Assembly (NCBI RefSeq): GCF_030551755.1
Contig: NZ_JAUPEC010000002.1
Span: 1 to 64,000 of the forward strand
Reading direction: 5' to 3'
DNA: 64,000 nt
Origin: Pseudocolwellia sp. AS88
GTDB lineage: Bacteria; Pseudomonadota; Gammaproteobacteria; Enterobacterales; Alteromonadaceae
Part shown: positions 46,569 to 57,299 of the stretch, piece after piece
Layout of the letters: every line of letters begins with the position of its first letter
Position numbering within the stretch: the first letter of the stretch is position 1
The notes under the pieces: model-generated
Told to the model about the DNA's origin: nothing
Seen by the model: the letters and a program-made list of their open reading frames with translations, nothing else
Databases searched by the model: none
Made by a program: the position numbers and the translations under genes

Positions 46569-48704
46569 ATGGATAAAATAGAAATGACAAATGATGTATT
46601 TTTCATGCGTAAAAATTCAACTACGCCTTGGTTTAAAAAAGCTTTCACATTCTTTAGCGTAGCTGTTTTATTCAATCTCTTTTTATTCTGCGCGCAAGTG
46701 CAGGCTGCAACCTATTCACCTAATTTTAAGAATACTGAAATAGTTGAATTTATTAATATTGTAGGGAAAAATCTTAATAAAAGTATGGTTGTTGACCCCA
46801 ATGTTAGAGGGAAAGTAAACCTACGTAGTTACGATGCTCTAACTGAAGAGCAGTATTATCAAGTTTTCTTAAACGTATTAGAAGTTTATGGTTTTGCTGC
46901 GGTTGAGATGGAAAACAACCTTATTAAAGTTATTCGTAATAAAGATGCTAAAACATCTTCTATTCCTGTTGTTGGCGATGAAAATCCAGGCGTAGGTGAC
47001 CAAATGGTTACTCGCGTAGTTGAAGTGAAGAATGTAACGGTGCGCGAATTAGTGCCTTTATTACGCCAATTATCAGACCAATCTGGTGGTGGCAATGTCG
47101 TTAACTATGATCCTGCAAATGTAATTTTATTAACAGGTACAGCAGCAACGGTTAATCGTTTAGTTACTGTTATTGAACGTGTTGATAGAGCGGGCGACCA
47201 AGATGTACAAATCATAAAACTTCAATATGCCTCAGCAGGCGAAATGGTTCGAATTATTGAAGCAATGAACAAAAACTCTGACGGTAAAGCAGGCACACCA
47301 ACTTTCTTAATCCCTAAAATTGTTGCTGATGATAGAACAAATAGCGTGATTGTAAGTGGCGAATCACAAGCACGTAAGCGTATTGCTGCTTTGATTGCAC
47401 GTTTAGATAGCGAGCTTGAAACAAACGGCAATACTCGTGTTTATTACTTAAAATATGCTAAAGCTGAAGACCTAGTTAAAGTTTTGGAAGGTGTGAGTAA
47501 GTCAATTGAATCTGAAGGTAAAACTACAAGTAAAACCTCTTCACGTAATACATCATCGCGTGATGTAAGTATTGATTCTCATGATGATACAAACACCCTT
47601 GTTATTACCGCTGAGCCAGATATGCTTCGCTCACTTGAAGCGGTTATTCGTCAATTAGATATTCGTAGAGCCCAAGTGCATGTTGAAGCGATCATTGTAG
47701 AAGTATTTGAATCAGACGGCGTAAGCTTAGGTATTCAGTGGTTTTCACCTTCACTTGGTTTTACTCAATTTACAAATAATTCAGCTTCATTAAGTTCAGT
47801 TGCTGCAGGTGCTTATGCTGCTAGAACGACTGATGGTGATGTTGTGCCTGCAGTGTATTCATCAGAAACAGGTAATCTTATAAGTGACCAATATAATGAA
47901 AACGATGTTGATGGTGACTATACTCTTTTAAGTGAAGTGCTTGGTTCAGCAAGTGGTTTAGTTACCGGTGTTTTACGAGGTGACATTGGCGCAATTCTTC
48001 AAGCCGCTAGTACAGACACAAACTCTAATATTTTAGCAACACCAAGTATTACCACACTCGATAACGAAGAAGCTTATTTCTTAGTAGGGCAAGAAGTTCC
48101 TATTATTACAGGCTCAGCTACAGGTACTAATAACAGTAACCCTTTCCAAACCGTTGACCGTCAAGAAGTGGGTATTAAATTAAAACTAACACCACAAGTT
48201 AATGAAGGTAGTGCAGTACAACTGACTATTGAGCAAGAAGTTTCATCTGTAAGTGGTGCTACAGGCGTAGATATTTCTATCAACAAACGTGAAATCAAAA
48301 CCACCATTATGGCTGATAGTGGCAGCACGATTGTTCTCGGTGGTTTGATTGATGAAGATGTGCAAGAAAGTGTGCAGAAAGTTCCATTACTTGGCGACAT
48401 TCCATTCATCGGCGCGTTATTCAGATCAACAAGTAATACAAAGCGTAAACGTAATTTAATGGTGTTTTTAAAGCCTACAATTATTCGTGATGGCGAAAGC
48501 ATGGATAAAATCAGTAAAGATAAATATAACTTTATTCGTGCTGATGAAATGCGTAAACGTGAAGACGGTTTAGACTTAATGGATAGCGAAAAATTACCAT
48601 TACTTCCTAAATGGAACGACTCGCTTGAATTACCACCTTCGTTTGATGAATACATCAATAAAACAGGTGACGCAGACTCACTAGAAATTTTAAAAGAACA
48701 ATAG
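46569..48704 (+). CDS. gspD: type II secretion secretin GspD
   Basis: GspD forms the outer-membrane channel. The about 711-residue precursor has a long signal region ending near Q-V-Q-A-A, then N0-N3 domains (about 50-370) and the secretin core, with V-P-I-I-T-G-S near residue 515 and [14 protein letters not shown] near 610. The C-terminal S-domain region is short. The start is uncertain: ATG 46569, ATG 46584 and a later ATG all precede the hydrophobic segment. gspE starts two bases after its stop. Confidence 0.95.
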   Translation: MDKIEMTNDVFFMRKNSTTPWFKKAFTFFSVAVLFNLFLFCAQVQAATYSPNFKNTEIVEFINIVGKNLNKSMVVDPNVRGKVNLRSYDALTEEQYYQVFLNVLEVYGFAAVEMENNLIKVIRNKDAKTSSIPVVGDENPGVGDQMVTRVVEVKNVTVRELVPLLRQLSDQSGGGNVVNYDPANVILLTGTAATVNRLVTVIERVDRAGDQDVQIIKLQYASAGEMVRIIEAMNKNSDGKAGTPTFLIPKIVADDRTNSVIVSGESQARKRIAALIARLDSELETNGNTRVYYLKYAKAEDLVKVLEGVSKSIESEGKTTSKTSSRNTSSRDVSIDSHDDTNTLVITAEPDMLRSLEAVIRQLDIRRAQVHVEAIIVEVFESDGVSLGIQWFSPSLGFTQFTNNSASLSSVAAGAYAARTTDGDVVPAVYSSETGNLISDQYNENDVDGDYTLLSEVLGSASGLVTGVLRGDIGAILQAASTDTNSNILATPSITTLDNEEAYFLVGQEVPIITGSATGTNNSNPFQTVDRQEVGIKLKLTPQVNEGSAVQLTIEQEVSSVSGATGVDISINKREIKTTIMADSGSTIVLGGLIDEDVQESVQKVPLLGDIPFIGALFRSTSNTKRKRNLMVFLKPTIIRDGESMDKISKDKYNFIRADEMRKREDGLDLMDSEKLPLLPKWNDSLELPPSFDEYINKTGDADSLEILKEQ

Positions 48705-48706
48705 TA

Positions 48707-50242
48707 ATGAATGAACTTGAAGAACAAGCAGGTTTAGCTGCATCTACTGTTGAATCTGAGGCTGAGTTTAAACTCGAGCCTCACCAACTACCTTTTGGTT
48801 TTGCTAAACGTCATAGTGTGCTTATTACTCAAAATGATGACGGTTACGTACTGCATTGTTTAGAGAATGTAAAAGCAGATATTTTGTTAGAAGTACGTCG
48901 AGTACTTGAGGCGCCTTTTACTGTGAAAATAGAGAGCGCTCCAGAGTTTGAACTTGCATTAACGATTGCTTATCAAAGAGACTCGTCTGAAGCTAAACAA
49001 ATGATGGAAGATATAGGTAACGAAGTAAACTTATATTCTATCGCTGATGAAATAACGGAAAGTGAAGATTTACTAGAAAACGAAGATGACGCGCCAATCA
49101 TCAAACTCATTAACGCAATGTTAAGTGAAGCGATCAAAGAAAGAGCGTCTGATATTCATATCGAAACTTTTGAAAATGCCTTACAAATACGCTTCCGTGT
49201 TGATGGTGTTTTACGTGAAGTATTAAAACCTAATAAGCAATTAGCATCATTATTAGTTTCGCGTATCAAGGTTATGGCTAAGCTTGATATCGCTGAAAAA
49301 CGTATTCCACAAGATGGCCGTATCTCTTTAAAAATTGGTGGTCGCGCTGTTGATGTTCGTGTATCAACCATGCCAACGGGTCATGGTGAACGTGTTGTAT
49401 TGCGTTTATTAGATAAAAACGCAGCGCGCTTAAATCTTATTGATTTAGGTATGGCTGAAGATACACGCGAACGCTTTTCTACCCTTATTGAAAAACCTCA
49501 CGGAATTATTCTGGTAACAGGGCCTACAGGTTCTGGTAAAAGTACCACCCTTTATGCTGGTTTATCGCAAATCGATAGCAAAGAACGCAATATTCTAACG
49601 GTAGAAGATCCGATTGAATTCGCTATTGAAGGCATCGGCCAAACGCAAGTAAATACTAAAGTAGATATGACTTTTGCCCGAGGTTTACGTGCTATTTTAC
49701 GACAAGATCCTGATGTTGTTATGGTAGGTGAAATTCGTGATTTAGAAACCGCACAAATTTCAGTACAAGCAAGTTTAACGGGTCACTTAGTTTTATCTAC
49801 ACTTCATACAAACTCAGCCGCTGGCGCTATTACACGTATGGAAGATATGGGCGTTGAGCCGTTTCTTCTTTCATCAAGTTTATTAGGTGTATTAGCACAA
49901 CGTCTTGTTAGAACATTATGTCCTCATTGTCGTGAAAGCCATTTACCGAATGAAGAAGAACAAAAGTTACTTGATTTACCTGAAGGCAACACCAAACCTA
50001 TTTATAGAGCTGTAGGTTGTGTTGAATGTAATATGAAAGGTTATAAAGGTCGCACAGGTATTCATGAATTATTGTACGTAGACGATACTGTACGAGAGCT
50101 TATTCACAATGGTCAAGGTGAACAAGCAATTGAGAAATTTATCCGTAAGAGCACCCGTAGTATTCGACGTGATGGCTTTAATAAAGTGATGTTAGGTTTA
50201 ACAACGCTCGAAGAAGTTTTACGTGTTACGAGAGAAGGATAA
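48707..50242 (+). CDS. gspE: type II secretion ATPase GspE
   Basis: GspE powers pseudopilus assembly from the cytoplasm. The 511-residue protein has an N-terminal GspL-binding domain and Walker [10 protein letters not shown] (272-280). The Asp box (L-T-V-E-D-P-I-E), Walker B (V-V-M-V-G-E-I-R-D) and His box are also present. A zinc-binding insert follows, with C-P-H-C and C-V-E-C (about 405-445). Confidence 0.97.
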   Translation: MNELEEQAGLAASTVESEAEFKLEPHQLPFGFAKRHSVLITQNDDGYVLHCLENVKADILLEVRRVLEAPFTVKIESAPEFELALTIAYQRDSSEAKQMMEDIGNEVNLYSIADEITESEDLLENEDDAPIIKLINAMLSEAIKERASDIHIETFENALQIRFRVDGVLREVLKPNKQLASLLVSRIKVMAKLDIAEKRIPQDGRISLKIGGRAVDVRVSTMPTGHGERVVLRLLDKNAARLNLIDLGMAEDTRERFSTLIEKPHGIILVTGPTGSGKSTTLYAGLSQIDSKERNILTVEDPIEFAIEGIGQTQVNTKVDMTFARGLRAILRQDPDVVMVGEIRDLETAQISVQASLTGHLVLSTLHTNSAAGAITRMEDMGVEPFLLSSSLLGVLAQRLVRTLCPHCRESHLPNEEEQKLLDLPEGNTKPIYRAVGCVECNMKGYKGRTGIHELLYVDDTVRELIHNGQGEQAIEKFIRKSTRSIRRDGFNKVMLGLTTLEEVLRVTREG

Positions 50243-50256
50243 GGTAAAAATACTCT

Positions 50257-51480
50257 ATGGCAGCATTTGATTATCAAGCCGTTGACAGCCGAGGTAAAAC
50301 CAAAAAAGGTGTTATTGAAGGTGATACTCCCAGACAAGTTCGAAGCTTGCTGCGTGATAAAGGTTTAATGCCAACAGAAGTTACACCCAGCTTAAAAAGA
50401 AAAAATAGCTCTTCTGGCAAAGGTGGCTTTGGTGCAGCTAAAAAAATATCTGCGTCAGAACTTGCATTAATTACGCGTCAACTTGCGACACTTTCAGAGT
50501 CAGGCTTACCTCTTGAAGAAGCTTTAATGGCTGTAGCCGAACAATGTGATAAGAATGCATTAAAAAGCATGATGATGGCGGTTCGAACTAAAGTTACTGA
50601 AGGTTATGGTTTAGCTGAAAGTATGTCTGAATTTCCTAATGTATTTAATCACTTATTTCGCGCTATGGTTGCCGCAGGTGAAAAATCAGGACATTTAGAC
50701 AAAGTACTTAATCGTTTAGCTGATTACACAGAACAACGTCAGCATTTACGCTCTCAAATGATTCAGGCTTTAGTTTATCCCGTGATCATGACAGTTGTAG
50801 CTGTTGGTGTTATTTCAATTCTATTAACCGCTGTTGTACCTAAAATTGTCGGGCAGTTCGAGCATTTAGGTGCAAACTTACCCGCAACCACACGATTTTT
50901 AATTAATAGCAGTGAATTTTTGCAATCTTATGGCTTATTCATTGTCATATTAATTGTTGGCTCTATTATCGGTTTCTCACGATTAATGCAAAAACCTGCA
51001 TTTAGGTTTAAAGCGCATGAACGAATTATTGGTCTTCCGGGAATTGGTAAAGTTTCAAAAGGACTCAATACCGCCCGTTTTGCCCGTACATTAAGTATTT
51101 TAACTGCGAGTGCTGTACCTCTATTAGAGAGTATGACTATTGCAGGCGAGGTACTTGATAATTTGTATATTAAGCGGAGAGTTAAAGAAGCTTCAGATAA
51201 AGTAAGAGAAGGTACAAGTCTTCGAGTTTCTTTAGAACAAACGAAATTATTTCCACCTATGATGCTTCATATGATAGCTAGTGGTGAAAAAAGTGGGCAA
51301 CTTGAACACATGTTAGGAAGAGCTGCTGATAACCAAGATAGAGAGTTTGAATCTTTAGTGAATATTTCACTTAAAGCATTTGAACCCGCATTAATGGTAT
51401 CAATGGCAGGGGTCGTGTTATTTATTGTAATGGCGATATTACAACCCATATTACAGTTAAATACACTGATCGGTAGTTAG
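50257..51480 (+). CDS. gspF: type II secretion inner-membrane platform protein GspF
   Basis: The 407-residue polytopic protein has two repeated T2SSF domains (about 70-195 and 275-400) with three membrane helices, near 170-195, 222-245 and 375-400. It includes A-L-I-T-R-Q-L-A-T-L-x-x-S-G-L-P-L and the M-I-A-S-G-E-K-S-G-Q-L motif. It lies 14 bases after gspE. Confidence 0.96.
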   Translation: MAAFDYQAVDSRGKTKKGVIEGDTPRQVRSLLRDKGLMPTEVTPSLKRKNSSSGKGGFGAAKKISASELALITRQLATLSESGLPLEEALMAVAEQCDKNALKSMMMAVRTKVTEGYGLAESMSEFPNVFNHLFRAMVAAGEKSGHLDKVLNRLADYTEQRQHLRSQMIQALVYPVIMTVVAVGVISILLTAVVPKIVGQFEHLGANLPATTRFLINSSEFLQSYGLFIVILIVGSIIGFSRLMQKPAFRFKAHERIIGLPGIGKVSKGLNTARFARTLSILTASAVPLLESMTIAGEVLDNLYIKRRVKEASDKVREGTSLRVSLEQTKLFPPMMLHMIASGEKSGQLEHMLGRAADNQDREFESLVNISLKAFEPALMVSMAGVVLFIVMAILQPILQLNTLIGS

Positions 51481-51537
51481 AAATTACCGTAACATTTTTC
51501 AAATCAAATTATTACAGACATAAATCAGGAAATAAAA

Positions 51538-52005
51538 ATGAAAGTATTTCAACATTCATCTAAATCTTCAGTTACATCAGTAAACAAAGCCAGCGGTTTT
51601 ACCTTGTTAGAGGTTATGGTTGTTATCGTAATTCTAGGTGTACTAGCTAGTATGGTAGTACCAAACTTATTAGGCAGCCAAGATCGCGCAAATATGCAAA
51701 AAGCGGTTTCAGACATCAATGCGTTAGAAACTTCATTAAGCATGTACAAATTAGACAACTACGATTACCCAACAACAGAGCAAGGTTTAGAAGCTTTAAC
51801 TGTTGAGACAGACATAGAGCCTTTACCGCGTCGTTTCCCAGAAGAAGGTTATGTTAAACGTCTTCCAAATGATCCTTGGGGTAACGAATATCAATTATTA
51901 TACCCAGGTGAAAATGGTAAGTACGACGTATTTTCAATGGGTCAGGATGGCGAAGCCGGTACTGAAGACGATATTGGTAACTGGAACTTATCTGACTTCC
52001 AATAA
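51538..52005 (+). CDS. gspG: major pseudopilin GspG
   Basis: GspG forms the pseudopilus shaft. The 155-residue prepilin has a type IV cleavage site in K-A-S-G^F-T-L-L-E-V-M (after about residue 20), the hydrophobic helix, and a C-terminal loop with D-G-E-A-G-T-E-D-D that fits the family's calcium site. An AGGAAA box precedes it after a 57-base gap, longer than elsewhere in the operon, consistent with separately high translation of the major subunit. Confidence 0.97.
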   Translation: MKVFQHSSKSSVTSVNKASGFTLLEVMVVIVILGVLASMVVPNLLGSQDRANMQKAVSDINALETSLSMYKLDNYDYPTTEQGLEALTVETDIEPLPRRFPEEGYVKRLPNDPWGNEYQLLYPGENGKYDVFSMGQDGEAGTEDDIGNWNLSDFQ

Positions 52006-52025
52006 GTCTTTAAGTTAATTTGCTG

Positions 52026-52649
52026 ATGCACTCTAGAACAATAACCAATAAAGCTAAAACAAAACAGTCATTAACAGGCTTTACCCTAATTGAAGTTATG
52101 GTAGTGGTTGTTTTAATTGGTTTAATGGCGTCTGCGGTGCAATTTACTTTTAACGGTAATGATCCCGACAAAGTACTCGATAAAGAAAGCCAACGCTTTA
52201 GCGCAATATTTAATACGGCGGCTGAATATTCAATGTTAAATAACATTGAACTGGGCTTAATGGTTGAAGACAATACTTATCAATTTTTAGCTTTTGATGG
52301 CGAAGCTTGGGTAAGAACCTCAGACACTCCATTTTTAGCACCTTATACATTACCTGAAACCGTAGCCATTGTTTTAACCTTAGATGACTTACCATTAGAT
52401 GAACCCCCTCTGATCAACGTTTTGCATGAAGAAAATGAAGCAAGCGAGTTAGAGTTTTCTGGTTCAGAGCTTGATGAAGAAGAAAAGTTGATCCCGCAAG
52501 TTTATATCTTATCAGGCGGTGACTTAACACCATTCACCTTACGTTTTCAATTAACAGACAGGTTTGATGCCGATTCTTACATCAGCTATGTGGTTAGTGG
52601 CTTGTACGAAACACCATTAACCATTGAAGGCCCGCTCTTTGATGAATAA
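52026..52649 (+). CDS. gspH: minor pseudopilin GspH
   Basis: The 207-residue product has the prepilin signature S-L-T-G^F-T-L-I-E-V-M near residue 17, a following membrane helix, and a GspH-like beta domain. An internal acidic stretch (about 135-160, E-E-N-E-A and E-E-E-K) is notable. ATG 52026 is preferred to an in-frame TTG two codons upstream. gspI overlaps its end by 8 bases. Confidence 0.9.
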   Translation: MHSRTITNKAKTKQSLTGFTLIEVMVVVVLIGLMASAVQFTFNGNDPDKVLDKESQRFSAIFNTAAEYSMLNNIELGLMVEDNTYQFLAFDGEAWVRTSDTPFLAPYTLPETVAIVLTLDDLPLDEPPLINVLHEENEASELEFSGSELDEEEKLIPQVYILSGGDLTPFTLRFQLTDRFDADSYISYVVSGLYETPLTIEGPLFDE

Positions 52650-53022
52650 GCGAATAAAAGCAAAAGGTTTTACTCTTATAGAAGTTATGCTCGCTATGGC
52701 CATTTTTGCTATTGCAGGTGTTGCTTTGGTTTCAAGCACTAGCACACATTTCAGGAATTTAAGTTTATTAGAAACAAAAATGATCGCCAATTGGGTGGCT
52801 TCAAATCAGCTTGTAGAAATATCGTTAGAAAAGTCTTGGCCACTTAAAAACAATAAAAAAGGCAAAGAAGAACTCGCTGGTCAAGAATGGTTTTGGATAC
52901 AAAAAGTTGTTAAAACCAACGACGAAAATATGAGCCAAGTAACCATTGAAGTGCGCTTAGATCAAACCGCGAAGTCATCAATTGCAAGCTTATCAACTTA
53001 TGTTGTTAAGGAAGGTAGCTAG
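52642..53022 (+). CDS. gspI: minor pseudopilin GspI
   Basis: The 126-residue prepilin has K-A-K-G^F-T-L-I-E-V-M-L-A-M near residue 8 and a short beta domain with W-V-A-S-N-Q, a GspI hallmark. ATG 52642 lies within the gspH end (8-base overlap), so translation is coupled; the frame's upstream TTG is not needed. gspJ overlaps its stop by one base. Confidence 0.93.
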   Translation: MNKRIKAKGFTLIEVMLAMAIFAIAGVALVSSTSTHFRNLSLLETKMIANWVASNQLVEISLEKSWPLKNNKKGKEELAGQEWFWIQKVVKTNDENMSQVTIEVRLDQTAKSSIASLSTYVVKEGS

Positions 53023-53651
53023 TGAGTAAATTTGCTAAAGCCAAAGGTTTTACTTTACTCGAAGTGCTTGTGGCTATTTCTATTTTTGCCATTATAAGTT
53101 TAGCCAGTTTTAGCTTATTTGATACGGTAATTACCAGTGAAGAAAAGTCATCTAAACGTATAGAAAGCATGAATGACATTCAACGAGCTTTTATCATTAT
53201 TGAGCGCGACTTTTTACAAATAGCTAGACGTAGTTTACGTTTGCAAGGTGATAGCCCGTTGTCTGACTTTATTCATACCGATGGTACTAGCTTTGAGTCT
53301 ACCTCACAGTCTATCGGTTTTGTTCGAGGTGGCTGGACAAACCCTGGGTTGTTATTACCTCGCAGTGATATGCAATCAGTTGCTTATCAAGTGAATGAAG
53401 AAACATTAGAGCGTATTCATTATAATTTTGTTGATGCAAGCTTAAGCGAAGAACCAAAAATAAGAAAATTACTTACCGGTGTTAACGACATAAGTTTTGA
53501 GTTTTATTACAGTAAAAAATGGAACCAAACATATGAAGGTAATGACTTACCTAGTGCGATATCTATAGAGCTTGATACTCAAGAATTTGGTTTAATTAAA
53601 CGTAAGTTCTTACTTACAGGTATTGAATCAGCATCTGCACTAACGAATTGA
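53022..53651 (+). CDS. gspJ: minor pseudopilin GspJ
   Basis: The 209-residue prepilin starts with GTG overlapping the gspI stop (TAGTG). The cleavage site is K-A-K-G^F-T-L-L-E-V-L-V-A near residue 9. The downstream domain has I-E-R-D-F-L-Q-I-A-R-R and F-V-R-G-G-W-T-N-P, as in GspJ. It joins GspI and GspK at the pseudopilus tip. Confidence 0.93.
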   Translation: MSKFAKAKGFTLLEVLVAISIFAIISLASFSLFDTVITSEEKSSKRIESMNDIQRAFIIIERDFLQIARRSLRLQGDSPLSDFIHTDGTSFESTSQSIGFVRGGWTNPGLLLPRSDMQSVAYQVNEETLERIHYNFVDASLSEEPKIRKLLTGVNDISFEFYYSKKWNQTYEGNDLPSAISIELDTQEFGLIKRKFLLTGIESASALTN

Positions 53652-53658
53652 GGATGAC

Positions 53659-54741
53659 ATGAAAAAATTATCGTGTCATCAAGGTGTGGCATTAATTACG
53701 GTTATGTTAGTTGTAGCCTTAGCGTCAATATTAGCTGTTCAAATGACAGCTAAATTACAACTTCACCTGCAAAGAAGTATTAATGTTGAATCTAACCAGC
53801 AAGCTTATTGGTATGCCATGGGAGCTGAAGCTTTCACTAAACGAATATTGACGTTGTCGTTTGATGGAGAAGAAACAGTTACCCATTTAGGGCAGTTGTG
53901 GGCTCAAGGTGAAAACTCGTATCCAGTTGATTACGGAGACATAACCGGTGAGATTAGCGATTTACAATCTTGCTTTAACTTAAATGCTTTACGCACGGAA
54001 GGTGGAAGTGCTTTGGTTTCTTCGGCAGCGTCAACAACAACGCCATCGTTATCAACAGACACAACAAGCCCAACTGAATCAACAGAGTCAAAAACCACTA
54101 CATCAGGAAGCAGTAATGGTAATATTGCCGCTGCAGCATTTGAGCGATTAATTTTAGCTATTGGTATTGAAAACGTTAGTAGTTTTGAAGCCAAAGACAT
54201 GGTTGACGCGTTAACCGATTGGCTAGACGATAACGATATTATTACTAATAACGGTGGCGCTGAAGACAATGATTATTCATCATTAGAATATCCATATTTA
54301 GCGGCAAATAATTACTTAGGTAGCATTAATGAATTGCGCACTGTGGCGCATTATACTCGAGATATAATCGAGGAGTTAAAGCCTTATGTTTGTGTTATAC
54401 CTAACTCAAATTTGCATCAAATTAATGTAAATACGATAGACCCAGACCATTCAGCAATACTTAGTGCTTTACTTGATATAACTGATGATGTTGCAAACGA
54501 TATTATTTCTGGTCGAGGGGAAGAAGGTTATCAAACCATTGATGACGTTTTTGCTTTACCGCAATTAAGTGCGGTACAGATAGAAGATGAGATGAAAAAT
54601 CAGCTTGTTGTTGATAGTGAATACTTTAAATTAAAAACTAAAACCACATTCAACGACAGTTATTTCTTTTTAAACAGTATTATGAAAGTTGAACAAAACA
54701 ATCAAATTAATATTATTAGCCGCACCATAGGACGTGACTAA
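53659..54741 (+). CDS. gspK: minor pseudopilin GspK
   Basis: GspK caps the pseudopilus tip. The 360-residue protein has the short prepilin leader ending H-Q-G^V-A-L-I-T-V-M (no Glu5 of the usual type, as expected of GspK) and Y-W-Y-A-M-G-A-E. L-N-x-N-A-L near residue 108 and a D-W-L-D-D-N-D segment follow. A Ser/Thr-rich stretch (about 117-153) interrupts the domain. The last base overlaps the gspL start. Confidence 0.93.
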   Translation: MKKLSCHQGVALITVMLVVALASILAVQMTAKLQLHLQRSINVESNQQAYWYAMGAEAFTKRILTLSFDGEETVTHLGQLWAQGENSYPVDYGDITGEISDLQSCFNLNALRTEGGSALVSSAASTTTPSLSTDTTSPTESTESKTTTSGSSNGNIAAAAFERLILAIGIENVSSFEAKDMVDALTDWLDDNDIITNNGGAEDNDYSSLEYPYLAANNYLGSINELRTVAHYTRDIIEELKPYVCVIPNSNLHQINVNTIDPDHSAILSALLDITDDVANDIISGRGEEGYQTIDDVFALPQLSAVQIEDEMKNQLVVDSEYFKLKTKTTFNDSYFFLNSIMKVEQNNQINIISRTIGRD

Positions 54742-56021
54742 TGTTAGAAACACTTTTTATTCGACTGGGCAGTAAAGCTCATGATCCCATCCAATGGTTG
54801 ATATGGTCGAACCCAGAAAATGAAGTTATTGCGAGTGGAGACTTAAGTCATGCAAGCGATTTATCACACTTAACTGAAAAAGCCGCTCAGCGTAAAGTTG
54901 TGGGTTTTGTTCCAGCAAGTGAAATCGCCTTAAAGCGCTTAAAAGTTCCGGGTAAATCGTCGCGAGCAATAACTGCAGCTGCACCTTACATGCTAGAAGA
55001 TGAACTTGCGCAAGATGTAGAGTCATTATTTTTTGCTTACGCTAATTTAGCAAAAGACCAAGACGATAATAATTGTTTTGCAGCAGCCGTTGATAGAGAG
55101 CAACTAGCTCGTTGGCTGCTTTGGTTAGAAGAGGCTGGTATTAAATGTAAAACCTTAATTCCAGATGTTTTAGCATTACCTTTTAATGAAGGCGAATGGA
55201 GTGCTGTAACATTAAATAACCAAATACTCCTTAGACAAGGGCTATGGCAAGCCGCTGCTGTTGAATCGAATGTATGGGCGTTAATCAGTCAACAATGGGC
55301 AAGTCAAAATCAAGCTGTTCTTGAATCTGAAAACGATAGTGAAACAGAAAGTGACGAGTTAACATCATCAGCATCTATTTCAATAAATGCTTATGCACAA
55401 TTGCCTGAATCGCCAGGTATTACCATTAATGCAATGCCTGAAGAATTACCTTTAGCTTTACTTGCGCAGCATGTTGATCTTAAGTTTTTTAATTTACTTC
55501 AAGGTGAATTTCAAGTTAAAGATAAGCGCTCAGCTAACTACAGTAATTGGTTATGGGTAGCGAGTATTGCTGGTATTGCTTTAGTGGTGAATGTTGCTCT
55601 TAAAGGTGCTGAATTAGTTAAGTTAAATAACCAGAATGCGGCTATCGAAACTGAGATTATTAAAGTATACAAAGACGCCTTTCCCGAAACTAAGAAAGTT
55701 CGTATCTCAACGATCAAATCTCAGCTTAACCGAAAATTATCAGAAGTAGGTGGTTCTTCATCTCAAGCTGACTTCTTAACTATGTTAAACAGCGTACAAC
55801 CTGCTTTTAGTGAAGTTACTGCATTGAAGCCTGAGTCAATGAAATACGATGCTAAAAGAAGTGAGTTAAGAATCCAAGCCATATCAAAAGACTATCAGTC
55901 GTTTGAAAAACTAAAAATTGGTTTAGAAAAGCAATCGTTAAACGTTAATCAAGGCGCACAAAATAATTTAGGTGATCAAGTATCAGGTTCATTTGTTATT
56001 ACGTCTAAAGGGAGCCGATAA
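54741..56021 (+). CDS. gspL: type II secretion protein GspL
   Basis: GspL bridges GspE and the membrane platform. The 426-residue protein has an actin-like cytoplasmic domain (about 1-245), one membrane helix (about 272-290, W-L-W-V-A-S-I-A-G-I-A), and a periplasmic ferredoxin-like domain. It overlaps gspK and gspM by one base each (TAATG), so synthesis is tightly coupled. Confidence 0.93.
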   Translation: MLETLFIRLGSKAHDPIQWLIWSNPENEVIASGDLSHASDLSHLTEKAAQRKVVGFVPASEIALKRLKVPGKSSRAITAAAPYMLEDELAQDVESLFFAYANLAKDQDDNNCFAAAVDREQLARWLLWLEEAGIKCKTLIPDVLALPFNEGEWSAVTLNNQILLRQGLWQAAAVESNVWALISQQWASQNQAVLESENDSETESDELTSSASISINAYAQLPESPGITINAMPEELPLALLAQHVDLKFFNLLQGEFQVKDKRSANYSNWLWVASIAGIALVVNVALKGAELVKLNNQNAAIETEIIKVYKDAFPETKKVRISTIKSQLNRKLSEVGGSSSQADFLTMLNSVQPAFSEVTALKPESMKYDAKRSELRIQAISKDYQSFEKLKIGLEKQSLNVNQGAQNNLGDQVSGSFVITSKGSR

Positions 56022-56491
56022 TGAAAGAACGTTGGTTACAACTTAATATACGCGAACAACGCTTAGTAATAGCGATGGCAAGTGTTGTGTTAGTTTTTAT
56101 TTTATATAGCACCATTTGGGCACCACTTAATAACAATATTGAAGCGGCATCTAAAAAGATTGAACGTCAGCAAGAATTATTAGCTTGGATTCAAAAAAAT
56201 ACAGCTATTTACAAGAGTGCGGCAGGTGCTGGCGCATCTAAAAACCGTAATACCAGCTTATCTAGTTTAGTTAACCAAACTGCGGGCCGTAACAATATAG
56301 AAATTGCACGTATGCAACCACAAGGTGAAAGCATACAGGTATGGATTGATGAAGTGCCTTTCGATAACTTATTAAATTGGTTAGAGTATTTAGCACTTAA
56401 AGAAGGCGTAAGAGTTAAAGCTATAGATATCGCTCATGCTGAACAAGCCGGTGTTGTTAAAATAAGACGTCTGCAATTAGGAAGAAGTTAA
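56021..56491 (+). CDS. gspM: type II secretion protein GspM
   Basis: The 156-residue bitopic protein has W-x-x-L-x-x-R-E-Q-R near the start, a membrane helix (about 15-33), a coiled-coil stretch and a periplasmic domain with V-N-Q-T-A-G-R. It partners GspL. It overlaps both neighbours by one base. Confidence 0.92.
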   Translation: MKERWLQLNIREQRLVIAMASVVLVFILYSTIWAPLNNNIEAASKKIERQQELLAWIQKNTAIYKSAAGAGASKNRNTSLSSLVNQTAGRNNIEIARMQPQGESIQVWIDEVPFDNLLNWLEYLALKEGVRVKAIDIAHAEQAGVVKIRRLQLGRS

Positions 56492-57237
56492 TGAAAAAAT
56501 GGTTTCTAGGTGCGCTAATATTTATTTTAGCTTATCTATTTTTTATGGTGTCGCAAGTACCAGCACAATGGGTCGTTAATCAAATATCATTACCGAAGAA
56601 TGTTTCGCTACAAGGTGTTAAAGGTACTATTTGGCAAGCCAATATTAAACGTATTGTTATCGAGGGCTATGCTATTAACGAAGTAACAACTGATGTTAAT
56701 TTATTAGCTTTATTGATGCTAAATGTAAGTGTTGATACCAAGTTTGGTGGTGCATTATTTGATGGTCCAGAAGGGGAAGCGACTCTCAGTAATTTACTTG
56801 GCGATATTGAAGTGAATGACGCTAAAGTACTTATGCCTGCTAACGATATAGCTCAATTGCTGAGAGATGAATTACCTATTCCACTTACAGCACAACAGTT
56901 TTTAGATGTTCAATTAGATACTTTTGTGATGGGAAAACCTGTTTGCGAAGCATTGAATGCAACCGTTAAGTGGGAAAAAGCCAGCATAAAAGCCTTAGAC
57001 GAAAAAATTAATCTAGGAACTTTAAGTGGCAAGCTTGAATGTGAAAAGGGGATTGCTAAATTTAGCTTTGATCCTAAAAACAACTTAGGCTTAACTTTCA
57101 GCGCTTATGTTTATTCACCTCAACGTATTTCTGGTAGTGGTTATATCGAACCAGGCAGTAAGTTTCCTACTATATTAAACGAAGCTTTACCTTTCCTTGG
57201 TAAGCCACAGGGCGGTCGATATAAACTTAACTTTTAG
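56491..57237 (+). CDS. gspN: type II secretion protein GspN
   Basis: The 248-residue protein has an N-terminal membrane helix (about 5-22) and the GspN periplasmic domain with G-T-I-W-Q-A near residue 46 and a C-terminal G-R-Y-K-L-N. GspN is not needed in every type II system. It ends the operon. Its last 131 bases, together with the following junction, are copied almost perfectly at 60047-60177. Confidence 0.93.
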   Translation: MKKWFLGALIFILAYLFFMVSQVPAQWVVNQISLPKNVSLQGVKGTIWQANIKRIVIEGYAINEVTTDVNLLALLMLNVSVDTKFGGALFDGPEGEATLSNLLGDIEVNDAKVLMPANDIAQLLRDELPIPLTAQQFLDVQLDTFVMGKPVCEALNATVKWEKASIKALDEKINLGTLSGKLECEKGIAKFSFDPKNNLGLTFSAYVYSPQRISGSGYIEPGSKFPTILNEALPFLGKPQGGRYKLNF

Positions 57238-57263
57238 TTGTTAAGTTTATAGCTCAAAACTAA

Positions 57264-57283
57264 GTTAATCCGAGTTCAGGTTA
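57264..57283. repeat. solitary end of the MITE-like element
   Basis: GTTAATCCGAGTTCAGGTTA closely resembles the right end of the element at 40611-40892 (CCGAGTTGAGGTT with one change). No matching left end lies nearby, so it looks like a scar. Confidence 0.4.
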
Positions 57284-57299
57284 ACTTATTTAATCGAAA

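Noticed and set aside
48161-48727. Leftward 188-codon open frame
   Set aside because: Antisense to gspD in a conserved operon, with no start context.
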